The notes under the pieces were generated by a model, which worked only from the letters and a program-made list of their open reading frames with translations, had not been told where the DNA came from and did not search any database. From Tumebacillus permanentifrigoris (GTDB lineage: Bacteria > Bacillota > Bacilli > Tumebacillales > Tumebacillaceae), in assembly GCF_003148565.1 (NCBI RefSeq), contig NZ_QGGL01000004.1, positions 150,332-214,331 on the forward strand: DNA of 64,000 bases. Reading direction: 5' to 3'. Below, piece by piece: positions 26,572 through 34,542 of this stretch (position 1 is its first letter; each line of letters starts with the position of its first letter). The position numbers were made by a program, and so were the translations under genes.

Positions 26572-27387
26572 ATGGAATCTAGAGACGAATTGCTGCAAGC
26601 CCTGCACAAAGTGGAAGCGTGGGAACGCGATCAGAAAGACCTGTGGTTCTGGGAAAAACTCGGCCGTCTGCCCTTCGTCCTGCTCGACAAGCTGACCCCG
26701 AAGTTTCTGCAGGACAAAATGGGGCAAGCGTTGGACGAGTTGATCGGCTACATCGAGACGGGCGGTCGCTACTTGATTCAGGAGAGCGCGGTCACCAAGC
26801 GTTTCGTGCCCAAGGTCGGGCGGTCTGACATCACGCTCGACCAAGTGAGTGGCCTGCCGATCGCGATGATGGACCAAGTCTCAGATGAGTTCGCCAAGTC
26901 CCGCTCCAAGTTCGCGACGTGGCAAGGGGCGACGACAGGTGTCGGCGGGATCTTCACGCTGGCGATCGACATCCCGCTGCTGCTGGGGTTGTCGTTGAAA
27001 GTGTTGCAAGAGATCTCCCTGAGCTACGGCTATGACCCGCAGGACAAAAACGAGCGAGTGTTCATGATCAAATGCTTGCAGTTCACCTCCTCCGACTTCG
27101 TGGGCAAGAAAGCGATTCTCGAAAGCATCGACTCCACGAACCGCCAGCAGACCTTTTCACAGTTGCAAGGCTGGCGCGAGGTGTTGCTGTTGCAGACGGA
27201 GAACTTCGGCTGGAAAAAACTCTTCCAGTTGATCCCGATCGCCGGCATCCTGTTTGGCGCCTACCTCAACAAAAAGTCGATCGACGACCTCGCGGAGACA
27301 GCCCGCATGCTCTACCGCAAGCGCCGAATTCTCGAACGGCTGGAGCAGCCAGTGATTGATGACGCAGAAAGCAACCCGATCTCCTAG
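26572..27387 (+). CDS. EcsC-family protein
   Basis: A 271-residue protein of the EcsC family (function unknown; named after the third gene of the Bacillus ecs ABC-transporter operon). The conserved central region around GATTGVGGIFTLAIDIPLLL (about 122-141) is a hydrophobic, glycine-rich stretch typical of the family. No ecsA or ecsB stands nearby, so it is a stand-alone copy. GAGGAGG precedes the ATG. Confidence 0.8.
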   Translation: MESRDELLQALHKVEAWERDQKDLWFWEKLGRLPFVLLDKLTPKFLQDKMGQALDELIGYIETGGRYLIQESAVTKRFVPKVGRSDITLDQVSGLPIAMMDQVSDEFAKSRSKFATWQGATTGVGGIFTLAIDIPLLLGLSLKVLQEISLSYGYDPQDKNERVFMIKCLQFTSSDFVGKKAILESIDSTNRQQTFSQLQGWREVLLLQTENFGWKKLFQLIPIAGILFGAYLNKKSIDDLAETARMLYRKRRILERLEQPVIDDAESNPIS

Positions 27388-27407
27388 AGGAGACCGGGTT
27401 GCTTTTT
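27368..27407 (+). terminator. Terminator overlapping the end of the EcsC gene
   Basis: AAAGCAACCCG..CTCC and GGAG..CGGGTTGCTTT arms; the stop codon lies in the loop. Confidence 0.75.
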
Positions 27408-27439
27408 GCAGATCAACTTCTCAAGCTATCAGCGGCTGC

Positions 27440-27817
27440 CTAGCGAACCACGCCGCGCGAACTTCCCTTGAGGACTTTCTTGCCATGTTGGTTGGTGCAG
27501 ACAAACGTGGCGGCGATCTTGGTGTAATTCGGCGACGGCTCCACCTCGTTGATCGTCAAGACACAACTCACGGTGTCCCCGGTGAAGACCGGGCGCACGA
27601 ACTCGAACGTGATCTCCCGCGCGATGAAATCGATGATCGAGCCGATCTTGGTCGGGATCGTAGCGGTCAGCAAGCCGTGTACCATCAGACGCCCCTCGGC
27701 GTCTTTTTCCGTGTGATGGGCCGCCTTGTCCCCGCTGATCTCGGCAAAAAGGACGACGTCCTGCTCCGTAAATGTGCGTTCCCAATTCGTCGTATAGCCG
27801 ATGCTAATCGTCGTCAT
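27440..27817 (-). CDS. MaoC-like hot-dog dehydratase
   Basis: About 125 residues with a single hot-dog fold. The hydratase motif is visible as GDKAAHHTEKD and MVHGLLTA (about residues 28-52), where Asp and His are the catalytic pair of (R)-specific enoyl-CoA hydratases. Members act in beta-oxidation, polyhydroxyalkanoate supply or polyketide/fatty-acid metabolism. The start at 27817 has GGAGG eight bases upstream; 27832 lacks one. Confidence 0.82.
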   Translation of the reverse strand: MTTISIGYTTNWERTFTEQDVVLFAEISGDKAAHHTEKDAEGRLMVHGLLTATIPTKIGSIIDFIAREITFEFVRPVFTGDTVSCVLTINEVEPSPNYTKIAATFVCTNQHGKKVLKGSSRGVVR

Positions 27818-27843
27818 AAAAACAACCTCCACTTCCTACTGGG

Positions 27844-28701
27844 TTAGGGCTTGGTAAATTGATAGCTGTTGCACTGGTTGTCGACTTTATCGAATGCAAA
27901 CCCTTGCTGCCGAAGTCCTTGGATAATGGTAGGCAATGCTTCTGTGGTGGTGGTTTTGGACGAGGAATCGTGCAGCAGGACGATGATCTTGTCCTTGCCT
28001 TTGGCTTGGGACAAGACATTCTCAGCGATCATGAGTGCCGGAACTTTGTTGGTGGCGGCATCTCCGCTGGAGACGTTCCAGTCGAAATAGACGAAGCCTG
28101 CGTGCGTCATCTCGGAGGCGATTTTTTTCATGATGTTGCGCCCGCCGACTTGTGCGGCTACGGCATTGTTCGAACCGCCAGGAAAGCGCATCAGCGTGGT
28201 GTGAACGCCGGTCGCTTGCTCGATCAAGGCTTCATTGCGATCAAAGTCCTCACGAAATGCGCTGCTGTTCTGGTAGATTTTGTTGTAGTTGTGCGAGTAG
28301 GTGTGATTGCCGATCGCATGGCCTTCGTTGACGATGCGTTTCATCAGGTCCTGTCCGTGCGGCTCTGACGTCCCGATCACGAAAAATGTCGCGTGGATGT
28401 GCTCGTTTCGGAGCGTATCCAAGACGTGTGTGGTGTTCTCAGAAGGGCCATCGTCAAAGGTCAGATACGCCACTTTGCCTGCAATCGGCTCCACGGCTGG
28501 CGGGCTTGCGACAAGCGGTCGCGGCTTGTAGGTGGCTTTGGCGTACTGCAGTTCCTCATCGGTCGGGTCCTGCAGGGCTTCCTGGGTCTGGGCTGTGACG
28601 AGTTGGTAGGACGATTTCTGCTCGGTGTGGCTGATGGCGGAGTTCACAAGACCTCCTGCCACCAACATGGCGGCGATTCCCAGTGCGATGTAGCCCTTCA
28701 T
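27844..28701 (-). CDS. Membrane-anchored polysaccharide deacetylase (NodB domain)
   Basis: A 285-residue protein with an N-terminal signal or anchor (about 4-23) and a carbohydrate esterase 4 domain. All five motifs are visible: TFDDGPSE (about 75-82), HTYSHNY (His-x3-His), RFPGGSNN, DWNVSSGD and VLLHDSS. It should deacetylate N-acetylglucosamine in peptidoglycan or a related polymer outside the cell. It shares an unusual promoter motif with the GH43 gene. Probably monocistronic. Confidence 0.88.
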   Translation of the reverse strand: MKGYIALGIAAMLVAGGLVNSAISHTEQKSSYQLVTAQTQEALQDPTDEELQYAKATYKPRPLVASPPAVEPIAGKVAYLTFDDGPSENTTHVLDTLRNEHIHATFFVIGTSEPHGQDLMKRIVNEGHAIGNHTYSHNYNKIYQNSSAFREDFDRNEALIEQATGVHTTLMRFPGGSNNAVAAQVGGRNIMKKIASEMTHAGFVYFDWNVSSGDAATNKVPALMIAENVLSQAKGKDKIIVLLHDSSSKTTTTEALPTIIQGLRQQGFAFDKVDNQCNSYQFTKP

Positions 28702-28735
28702 AGCCAGTCCCTCGGTTCTTGTCAGATTTACTCGG

Positions 28736-28765
28736 TATTTCTCGAAGATTCAGAGTAAATCCTGC
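28736..28765 (-). promoter_or_regulatory. Promoter-like motif GCAGGA-15-CGAGAAATA
   Basis: On the minus strand GCAGGA (28765-28760) and CGAGAAATA (28744-28736) precede the deacetylase ATG by about 35 bases. The motif matches the one before the GH43 gene in sequence, spacing and distance to the start codon. Confidence 0.4.
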
Positions 28766-28797
28766 AAGACAAGTAGAGAACTTTTTTCCTCCAATTG

Positions 28798-28832
28798 AAA
28801 AAGGAAGGGCTCGCGAGGGAGTCCTTCCTTTT
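28798..28832 (-). terminator. Terminator of the small-gene cassette
   Basis: AAAAGGAAGG and CCTTCCTTTT arms just downstream of the 48-residue ORF; read on the minus strand the stem ends in a T-tract. Its presence supports transcription of the small genes. Confidence 0.75.
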
Positions 28833-28845
28833 TGATCCGAACACG

Positions 28846-28992
28846 ATCAGGGTTTCAAGGCGTGCAAGAGGCGCTGAAACGCTACGTCCTTTGCAGGGTC
28901 ATACTTGGCTGCGTCCCGAATGCAGTCTTGGATCATGCGCTGCATCAACGTGTTTGCAGTGGATTTCGGCTTTTGGGGGAATTGAACAACAA
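28846..28992 (-). CDS. Small hypothetical protein (about 48 aa)
   Basis: An ORF with a TTG start at 28992 (another TTG at 28989) encodes a basic helical peptide containing MQRMIQDCIRDAAKYDPAKD. GAGGTGA lies 13 bases upstream, in the loop of an inverted repeat. It follows the 59-residue ORF in the same direction and ends 14 bases before a terminator. No family recognised. The non-ATG start and short length keep this uncertain. Confidence 0.42.
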
Positions 28993-29031
28993 TGGCCATG
29001 ATCGTCACCTCACTCTGACTATCATGGCCAT
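28992..29031. promoter_or_regulatory. Inverted repeat around the ribosome binding site of the 48-aa ORF
   Basis: ATGGCCATGAT (28992-29002) and ATCATGGCCAT (29021-29031) are perfect 11-base arms with an 18-base loop. On the minus-strand transcript the loop exposes GAGGTGA while the start region lies in the stem. On the plus strand the stem is followed by TTTTT, so it could also terminate plus-strand transcripts. Confidence 0.4.
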
Positions 29032-29060
29032 TTTTATGCTAGTTATCAGGCTGTCAGAAG

Positions 29061-29240
29061 CTATCCTCCGACTTTGACTGCAAATAATTTTTCCTTCAAA
29101 CGTCTGACACTGGGGTCTTTCTCCACTTGAAATTGAGCATTTGCAACCGCAGAGTCCACAACCTTCTGCCACGATTCGGAAGCGAACAGGCTCTGCCTCG
29201 AACTTGGAGCGGTAATAATTACTCGACCAGCGTGTTTCAT
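29061..29240 (-). CDS. Small hypothetical protein (59 aa)
   Basis: A 59-residue ORF with an excellent ribosome binding site (AGAGGAGGGG, five bases before the ATG at 29240). The product starts MKHAGRVIITAPSS and has an amphipathic helical middle (ESWQKVVDSAVANAQ) and a basic end. It lies 41 bases downstream of the membrane protein gene and upstream of the 48-residue ORF, so the three probably form one transcript. No family recognised; no membrane span. Confidence 0.65.
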   Translation of the reverse strand: MKHAGRVIITAPSSRQSLFASESWQKVVDSAVANAQFQVEKDPSVRRLKEKLFAVKVGG

Positions 29241-29281
29241 GGAGTCCCCTCCTCTTCTACTATACTCCTAGTTTACCAAAA

Positions 29282-30403
29282 TTACGCGGTTCCCGCAATT
29301 TCTCGCAAACTGTTGTCATAGTGATTTTCGATCATTTTTTTGGCGGTCTGGATCATGTGTAGATCTGCTTCTCCAAATGTCACCATGTGGCTGTAGAGAT
29401 ACAAGATCGTAAAGCTGTCGGTAGGCCGGTTTTCAACATTATGTATGGGTACCGCCCAGATAAACGTCCCGCGCAAGGTCTCCCAAGACATTGCCTTATC
29501 CAGTTCGAATGCCTCCCGAATCACACGTTTTACGGTCCGTGTCTCCCCTTGAATCGAATGCTGATCCAGGACCCCATTCTCGACAGTCACCAAGCCCACA
29601 CCCACTTGGATTTGGTTCCCTTCAAAAGTGGTCCTGATCAAATTCGTAACTCCCTGCAAAGCATCGGTCAGGAGCAAGTTTCCTTGGTGATCGATACACT
29701 GGGCCTGCAGCCACTCATACATCACATCACCTGCCACCGATTTTAAAACGGAGAGTCGACAAAGTTCCGCAACTTTGGCTAATTTGTTGTATTCGCCCAC
29801 GATCTCAGCTTGTTTTTCGGACTGCATTTTGTACTCAACCCCGAAAAATTTTAACTGTTCTGGATTGGTAAAAGGCAATGTAACCGCAAAGGAGGCCAAG
29901 GCAGAAAAAGCAACCGCACCAAAGACCTTCAAAAAGAGGATGGTTGCGCCACTCATGAACAACTTGGAAAAGTCGTCCTGTGCAGTCACCTGTGTCACCG
30001 TCTGCTTACTTGGAATTGCTTGTGCTGGTATCTGCCCATTGGAACCCACTTGAATCGGCAATCGTCTAAAATCTGGTTCGTTTTCCGTAACTGTGGTCAC
30101 CGTGTTGAACGACTTCGGAAGTGTGCCATCTACGATCGTAACGTTTTGTGCGGTAGTCGTAAGATTCGGGTACGCTTGTGGGTCCCGATCCCCTATGAAA
30201 GTCAGCGTCACTACCAAGATGGTAAAAAACAGCACGATCCGCACCCATCGTAAAATGCCCGTTCGTTGGATGTATTTCATCCACCGTGTTGCCCATTTGC
30301 TGATCCAATCTCGTTCCTTTTGAACGAGGGCAAATCTGAAAAAGTGATAGAGGGTGATGATGCCTAGAGTAATTGTCGAAAACCAAGCTAACGAAGTTGG
30401 CAT
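29282..30403 (-). CDS. Membrane protein with C-terminal sensor-like domain
   Basis: About 373 residues. Spans are predicted at about 4-24, 53-73 and 152-178, with an extracytoplasmic Thr/Val-rich loop between the second and third. The C-terminal 190 residues are soluble and could be a GAF-like domain (the ITKLIRTT-like VTNLIRTTFEGNQIQVGVGL stretch and the WAVPIHNV strand). AGGAGG precedes the ATG at 30403 by 12 bases; a TTG three codons upstream is also possible. It heads a cassette with two very small genes. No known family recognised. Confidence 0.62.
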   Translation of the reverse strand: MPTSLAWFSTITLGIITLYHFFRFALVQKERDWISKWATRWMKYIQRTGILRWVRIVLFFTILVVTLTFIGDRDPQAYPNLTTTAQNVTIVDGTLPKSFNTVTTVTENEPDFRRLPIQVGSNGQIPAQAIPSKQTVTQVTAQDDFSKLFMSGATILFLKVFGAVAFSALASFAVTLPFTNPEQLKFFGVEYKMQSEKQAEIVGEYNKLAKVAELCRLSVLKSVAGDVMYEWLQAQCIDHQGNLLLTDALQGVTNLIRTTFEGNQIQVGVGLVTVENGVLDQHSIQGETRTVKRVIREAFELDKAMSWETLRGTFIWAVPIHNVENRPTDSFTILYLYSHMVTFGEADLHMIQTAKKMIENHYDNSLREIAGTA

Positions 30404-30481
30404 GGCGAACAAAAACCTCCTGTCTATGAAGTCGCATCAGTCTACCATGACCCTTACTAGTTTCAGTTACAAATTCACACG

Positions 30482-30512
30482 AAAAGGACTCCCGGAGGAG
30501 CCCTTCCTTTTT
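30482..30512 (-). terminator. Terminator of the TetR-MBL operon
   Basis: AAAAGGaCTCC and GGAGcCCTT arms just downstream of the MBL stop codon, ending in a T-tract on the minus strand. Confidence 0.65.
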
Positions 30513-30519
30513 CAAGACA

Positions 30520-31218
30520 CTATTTCAGCACGCGGCTTGGCGTTGCATACTTCGCTGAGAAGGTGTTGATGTACTCCTCATAGTGATCCGCCGGGTGGAA
30601 CACGGGACCGCCGTGGCAGACTTCGAGGCGCTTGGGCTTGAGTTGCTCGACGATCGCACTGCTGCGCAAGGCCTCGCCCATGTCGGAGGAGAACATCGGC
30701 ATCGGGCGATTCAGCTTGCCTCGCTTCGATGTGAACAGGTCGCCGGTCAACAACACTTCATCCTGCGGGTGGTAGAACACCACATGTCCCGGCGAGTGAC
30801 CTGGCGTGAAGTACGGCTGCAAGCTCTCCAGCGCCTCCAGAGCGCCCTCTGCATCCTCCGCTAGAGGTTGCGCGATTCCCGCTGCCAGCGTCTGTTCGGC
30901 CTTTTTGCGCCGTGGGTAAGCGACCGCCCCTTCGAGATAGGGAATCTCCACCCCATGCGCATAGACCGGAACTGGATATCTCTGCAGAATCGCCTTGACC
31001 GCTCCTACGTGGTCGAAGTGCCCGTGGGTCAGCAAGATGCGCTTCAACGGCCCGGCGTTCACTTGTTCCAAGAACTTGAGAATGCCCTTTGCCATCCACG
31101 GTACGCCTGCGTCCACCAACGTCACGCCGTCCGCTTCCACCACCACCCAGACGGTAATCGGGATCACCATCCATACCTTCAAACTCCAGATGTGCTCAGA
31201 AATCTGCTCACACTTCAT
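30520..31218 (-). CDS. Metallo-beta-lactamase-fold hydrolase
   Basis: About 232 residues with the MBL signature LTHGHFDHVG (about residues 60-69), then GHSPGHV and VLLTGDLF, the usual zinc ligands. The family includes glyoxalase II, lactonases and other hydrolases. The ATG at 31218 has GAGAGG eight bases upstream and lies one base after the stop of the TetR gene, so the pair is coupled. The neighbour suggests an inducible detoxifying hydrolase; substrate unknown. Confidence 0.85.
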   Translation of the reverse strand: MKCEQISEHIWSLKVWMVIPITVWVVVEADGVTLVDAGVPWMAKGILKFLEQVNAGPLKRILLTHGHFDHVGAVKAILQRYPVPVYAHGVEIPYLEGAVAYPRRKKAEQTLAAGIAQPLAEDAEGALEALESLQPYFTPGHSPGHVVFYHPQDEVLLTGDLFTSKRGKLNRPMPMFSSDMGEALRSSAIVEQLKPKRLEVCHGGPVFHPADHYEEYINTFSAKYATPSRVLK

Positions 31219-31219
31219 C

Positions 31220-31858
31220 TCAAACACCTCTCGTCTTCGCGGTTTCTCTACATCCTGCCAACAAGACTTCCATCGCGAGGTCGAATGTCGGAGTCAGTCG
31301 CTCCAACACCCGCTCATACGGCTCCTCGGAAACGGTATACGTCCCGATGATCCCCTGCAGCGTGAAAAAGTAGATCCGTGCATACGCCAAAAACTGCGCA
31401 TCGTCCAACCCGACCGGCAAACAGCCCGCGATCGCCTGTTGCAACAACCCAAACAACTGGTTGCGGAGCTTTTGAATCTCCAACGTCGGTTCTGACTCAT
31501 CGACGCGCGAGGTCTGCGTCATGAAAAAGACCGTGTACATCGTTTTTTGCGACAGGCAGAAGTGGAGGAAGATTCGACTCAGGAATTTCAATCGCTCCTC
31601 TGGCGTCATGGCCTGATCGCCCAAGATCGCCTCCATCTGGGCATGCAAGGCTTGCAACGGCGCCATCGAGAGTTGGTGCAGCAGGGCTTCCTTGTCCTTG
31701 AAGTAGAGATAGATCGTCGTGTGTGAACACCCCGCAACTTTGGCGATCTCCCGCATCGTCACGGTGTCAAACCCGCGCTCCGCAAACAGCTCGCTCGCCG
31801 CCCCCAAGATCGCTCGCTTGGTCTCCTCCGCTCGAAGTTCCTGTCTGCTCGTTGCCAT
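31220..31858 (-). CDS. TetR/AcrR-family regulator
   Basis: A 212-residue protein with an N-terminal helix-turn-helix (FAERGFDTVTMREIAKVAG followed by SHTTIYLYFKDKEALL, residues about 24-60) and a helical ligand-binding domain. GAGGAGTGA precedes the ATG. A strong palindrome lies immediately upstream and is probably its operator, controlling this gene and the MBL hydrolase. Confidence 0.88.
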   Translation of the reverse strand: MATSRQELRAEETKRAILGAASELFAERGFDTVTMREIAKVAGCSHTTIYLYFKDKEALLHQLSMAPLQALHAQMEAILGDQAMTPEERLKFLSRIFLHFCLSQKTMYTVFFMTQTSRVDESEPTLEIQKLRNQLFGLLQQAIAGCLPVGLDDAQFLAYARIYFFTLQGIIGTYTVSEEPYERVLERLTPTFDLAMEVLLAGCRETAKTRGV

Positions 31859-31879
31859 CTATGTTGTCACTCCTCATTC

Positions 31880-31914
31880 ACTAACCGTTGGTCATAATAT
31901 AACCAATGGTTAGT
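31880..31914. promoter_or_regulatory. Probable TetR operator
   Basis: ACTAACCGTTGGTC (31880-31893) and AACCAATGGTTAGT (31901-31914) form an inverted repeat with two mismatches around a seven-base centre, in the promoter region 22 bases before the TetR start codon. Confidence 0.7.
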
Positions 31915-31934
31915 CGACGTGTCAAGCTGCACGC

Positions 31935-31966
31935 AAAAAAAGACCCTCACAGCGAGGGTCTTTTTT
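31935..31966. terminator. Terminator of the ars operon
   Basis: AAAAAAGACCCTC and GAGGGTCTTTTTT arms; the arsC stop codon lies in the stem. Works in both directions. Confidence 0.85.
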
Positions 31967-32369
31967 CATCAGCAAAACGCTTGATCCGTTCCTCGATCTC
32001 ATCGCGGACGCGTTGGAACACCGCCCACTTTTCCTCCTCTGTGCCGGTTGCCTTCGCCGGGTCATCAAAGCCCCAATGCAAGCGGGTCACCTGCGGCGGG
32101 GTGATCGGACACTTATCGTTGGCATCCCCACACAGCGTGATCGCATAGGCCGCGGTGTTCAACACCGCCGCGTCGATGATGTCCGACGTCTGCCCGGAGA
32201 TGTCGATCCCCCGCTCCGCCATCGCTTTCACAGCGTTCGGGTTCATTCCGTGCGCTTCAATGCCTGCGCTGCGCACTTCGAAGGTATCGCCGAGGTACTT
32301 TTTCCCAAACCCTTCCGCGATCTGACTGCGGCAGGAATTCCCGGTACATAGAAAGTAGATCACGTCCAT
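31947..32369 (-). CDS. arsC: Arsenate reductase, thioredoxin-linked (ArsC)
   Basis: A 140-residue low-molecular-weight phosphatase-like enzyme. The P-loop CTGNSCRS (about residues 8-15) supplies the first Cys and the Arg, and [10 protein letters not shown] (about 80-89) the redox pair that passes the disulfide on to thioredoxin. It reduces arsenate to arsenite in the cytoplasm. The ATG at 32369 is preferred over a TTG at 32375. Last gene of arsR-arsI-arsC; no arsenite efflux gene is present in the window. Confidence 0.92.
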   Translation of the reverse strand: MDVIYFLCTGNSCRSQIAEGFGKKYLGDTFEVRSAGIEAHGMNPNAVKAMAERGIDISGQTSDIIDAAVLNTAAYAITLCGDANDKCPITPPQVTRLHWGFDDPAKATGTEEEKWAVFQRVRDEIEERIKRFADEKRPSL

Positions 32370-32381
32370 CGACAACGCCCC

Positions 32382-32825
32382 CTAGTCTAAGTTGATCAGT
32401 TCCGGTGCGCTCGGTGCGCAGCAGACATTCTCCAGCGCGGATTCGCCCGCCGATTCGAACTCAGAATCTTCCTTGGTGTAAAAAATCTCCCATGCGTTGC
32501 CTTCTGGATCACGCACCCAGATCTTGTCTTGGACCGCGTAGCAACAGGTGGTGTTCATCTCGTCGATCGCGACGAGACCCGCGGCTTGGAAGCGGTTTTT
32601 CATCGCGAGCACCGCTGCGGTGTTCTCGACTTGGAAGCCCATGTGGTTCAAGGCTCCGTTGGCTTGGTAGGGTCGCACATTCAGCGAGAAGTGCAGAGCC
32701 GGCGTTTCCAGTTCAAACTTGGCGTAGTTCTCGCGCACCTTGCTCGGTTCTGCACCGAAAAAGGCCCGGTAGAAATTCAGGTTGGCTTGGAGATCGGTGA
32801 CATTGATCGCGACGTGCATGCGCAT
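32382..32825 (-). CDS. arsI: ArsI-type C-As lyase (VOC family)
   Basis: A 147-residue vicinal-oxygen-chelate protein. MHVAINV at the start and NHMGFQV in the middle give the metal histidines; NTTCCYAV carries the adjacent Cys pair that binds trivalent organoarsenicals in ArsI, and WEIFYT the metal Glu. ArsI removes methyl or aromatic groups from trivalent arsenic using iron and oxygen. AGGAGG lies eight bases before the ATG at 32825. CadI-like proteins are close relatives, but the ars context supports ArsI. Confidence 0.85.
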   Translation of the reverse strand: MRMHVAINVTDLQANLNFYRAFFGAEPSKVRENYAKFELETPALHFSLNVRPYQANGALNHMGFQVENTAAVLAMKNRFQAAGLVAIDEMNTTCCYAVQDKIWVRDPEGNAWEIFYTKEDSEFESAGESALENVCCAPSAPELINLD

Positions 32826-32837
32826 GGACAATTCCTC

Positions 32838-33161
32838 CTAGTCGCAGCAGACTTTGCGTCCGCTGGCTTTTAGTTTCTCAATCTCTTGCCCGAGATCGGG
32901 CAGCGCGAGCAGATTGGCTTCCAAGAACGGATAGAGGCTCCCGTCCAAGGAGTAGAACATCCACTGGCCTTTGCGCTGCTCCTTGACCAACTTCGCTGTC
33001 TTGAGCTTGCGCAGATGCTGGGAGATCGCCGGTTGCGACATGTCGAGGATGTCTGTCAATTCGCACACACAGAGCTCCTCCGTCCGCAACAAGGCCAGGA
33101 TGCGAAGGCGAGTTTTATCTCCAAGAGCTTTGTAACACTCTTCCAAAAGTTGAATTTCCAT
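32838..33161 (-). CDS. arsR: ArsR-family metalloregulator
   Basis: A 107-residue winged-helix repressor. ELCVCEL (about residues 28-34) is the As(III)-binding motif on the DNA-recognition helix of classic ArsR proteins, and SQPAISQHLRKLK is the recognition helix. The last residues include another Cys pair (VCCD). It is the first gene of the ars operon and should repress it until arsenite or organoarsenite binds. Confidence 0.92.
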   Translation of the reverse strand: MEIQLLEECYKALGDKTRLRILALLRTEELCVCELTDILDMSQPAISQHLRKLKTAKLVKEQRKGQWMFYSLDGSLYPFLEANLLALPDLGQEIEKLKASGRKVCCD

Positions 33162-33180
33162 CTCATCACCCCATCACTAT

Positions 33181-33196
33181 ATAATCATATGCTTAT
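33181..33196. promoter_or_regulatory. Probable ArsR operator
   Basis: ATAATCATATGCTTAT is a 16-base palindrome with a single symmetric mismatch pair, AT-rich like known ArsR/SmtB operators, and begins 20 bases before the arsR start codon. Confidence 0.6.
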
Positions 33197-33267
33197 ATGT
33201 ATGTCAACTAAAAAGGAACGCCGCATCTCTGCAACGTCCCTAGTAGGATCAAGAATGGCGAGGCTTC

Positions 33268-33933
33268 TTATGCATGATCGCGCGCGGATTTGAGCTTCGC
33301 GAGTTCTTCCTCGACCTTGTCTTGCACCGTGGTGTCGGGCGTCAGGCGCTCAAGTTGGCGGTGGGTCGCGAGCACGCGGTGGCTGGCTTCCACGTGCGCT
33401 TCCATCTGCAACACGCGCTCCTCCATGCGTGCAAACCCGCGAACCGCGCTGTCTGCGTCGATCGTACTGAGCGTGGTGTTCAAGTCACATTGTGTTTTCG
33501 CCGCTTGGGCGCGGGCGAAGAGCACGCACTTTTTCGCTTGCATGTCGCTGTATTTCTCCTGCAAGTCTTGCAGTTGCGCCGTCAGGGTTTCGGTGTGGGT
33601 GGTGATCGTTTCGTATTGCTCTTCATAGACGGCCAGTTTCGATTCGAGCTGCACTTTGTCGCGCAGGGCAAGTTTCGCGATCTCCTCGTCTTCGGTGTCG
33701 ACAGCCAGTTGCGCTTGGCGAGCACGCTTGGCGATCTGCGACTTGGTGTCTGCAATCAACGCCGCATGGCGTTTTTCGAGCACGACTTGGTGGGCGATGG
33801 TGTGTGATGCTTTGGAGATTTCCGTCTCGATGTCACGCAGGTATTGCTTGACGAGGGAGACCGGGTCTTCCAACTTGTCCAAGGTTTCATGCACACCAGA
33901 CAGGACGATATCGCGGATACGTTTGAAGATCAT
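33268..33933 (-). CDS. PspA/IM30-family membrane stress protein
   Basis: A 221-residue, almost wholly helical coiled-coil protein of the PspA/Vipp1/LiaH family. The amphipathic start (MIFKRIRDIVLSGVHETLDKLEDP) is the membrane-binding helix. These proteins polymerise on damaged membrane. The gene directly follows that of a small membrane protein with one base between, so that protein may be its anchor or sensor. Confidence 0.85.
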   Translation of the reverse strand: MIFKRIRDIVLSGVHETLDKLEDPVSLVKQYLRDIETEISKASHTIAHQVVLEKRHAALIADTKSQIAKRARQAQLAVDTEDEEIAKLALRDKVQLESKLAVYEEQYETITTHTETLTAQLQDLQEKYSDMQAKKCVLFARAQAAKTQCDLNTTLSTIDADSAVRGFARMEERVLQMEAHVEASHRVLATHRQLERLTPDTTVQDKVEEELAKLKSARDHA

Positions 33934-33934
33934 G

Positions 33935-34471
33935 TTATTTTTCCTCCTTGTTTTTCAGTTCACGGCGAGTTTTGGCTTCCCATGCGTCGAGCGTATCGAC
34001 TGCGGTCGACGGGTACGATTCTGTTGTTGCTACATACATCGGCTCTGCAATGCGGGTTGGGCGACGCAGGATGCGATAGATCAGGTAGATCAGTAATGCG
34101 GGAACGACCAGTGGCAACAACGCCAAGGCGATCAGCAGCCCGCCGATCCAACGGCCCTTGCGACCTGCGTGCTTCCAGAGTTTCCAGCCGGCGATGACCA
34201 AGACCAGACTCCCCAGCAGCGCGACCAGCCCGCCACCGTCAAAGCCTCGGTGTTCACGCGCTCCATGTCCATCGCGGATCTCCGCTTGTCCTTGGAAGTG
34301 CGCGTTTTCATTGCTTTTTGCAAAGCCCTGTAGTTGCTGCTGCTGTTGTCCGTGTGCCTTCATCGCGTTTTCATGATGGAACCCTCTAAAACCGACAGCT
34401 CCGACCGCGACTACAGCAACGAATACCGCCAGCCAGAGCAGGTTGCGCAGGTATCTCCACTTGCGATTCAT
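33935..34471 (-). CDS. Small membrane protein, likely PspA partner
   Basis: About 178 residues with three predicted membrane spans (about 7-25, 82-98 and 106-130), a Gln/His-rich extracytoplasmic loop and a C-terminal cytoplasmic tail. No family recognised. The position one base before pspA, and the general habit of PspA homologues to pair with small membrane proteins (LiaI, PspB, PspC), suggest it recruits or senses for PspA. The ATG at 34471 is preferred to a GTG at 34483 that abuts the ribosome binding site. Confidence 0.55.
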   Translation of the reverse strand: MNRKWRYLRNLLWLAVFVAVVAVGAVGFRGFHHENAMKAHGQQQQQLQGFAKSNENAHFQGQAEIRDGHGAREHRGFDGGGLVALLGSLVLVIAGWKLWKHAGRKGRWIGGLLIALALLPLVVPALLIYLIYRILRRPTRIAEPMYVATTESYPSTAVDTLDAWEAKTRRELKNKEEK

Positions 34472-34542
34472 CGTTGGTTTCACTCCCCTCGTGCTTGTCC
34501 TTCACGAGATTCAGTGTACGAGACGACGATGAAAGCTTCATG

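Noticed and set aside
28898-28999. 33-residue ORF starting ATG at 28999
   Set aside because: It has the same ribosome binding site as the 48-residue ORF but a less protein-like composition and stops early; the TTG frame runs to the terminator and is preferred.
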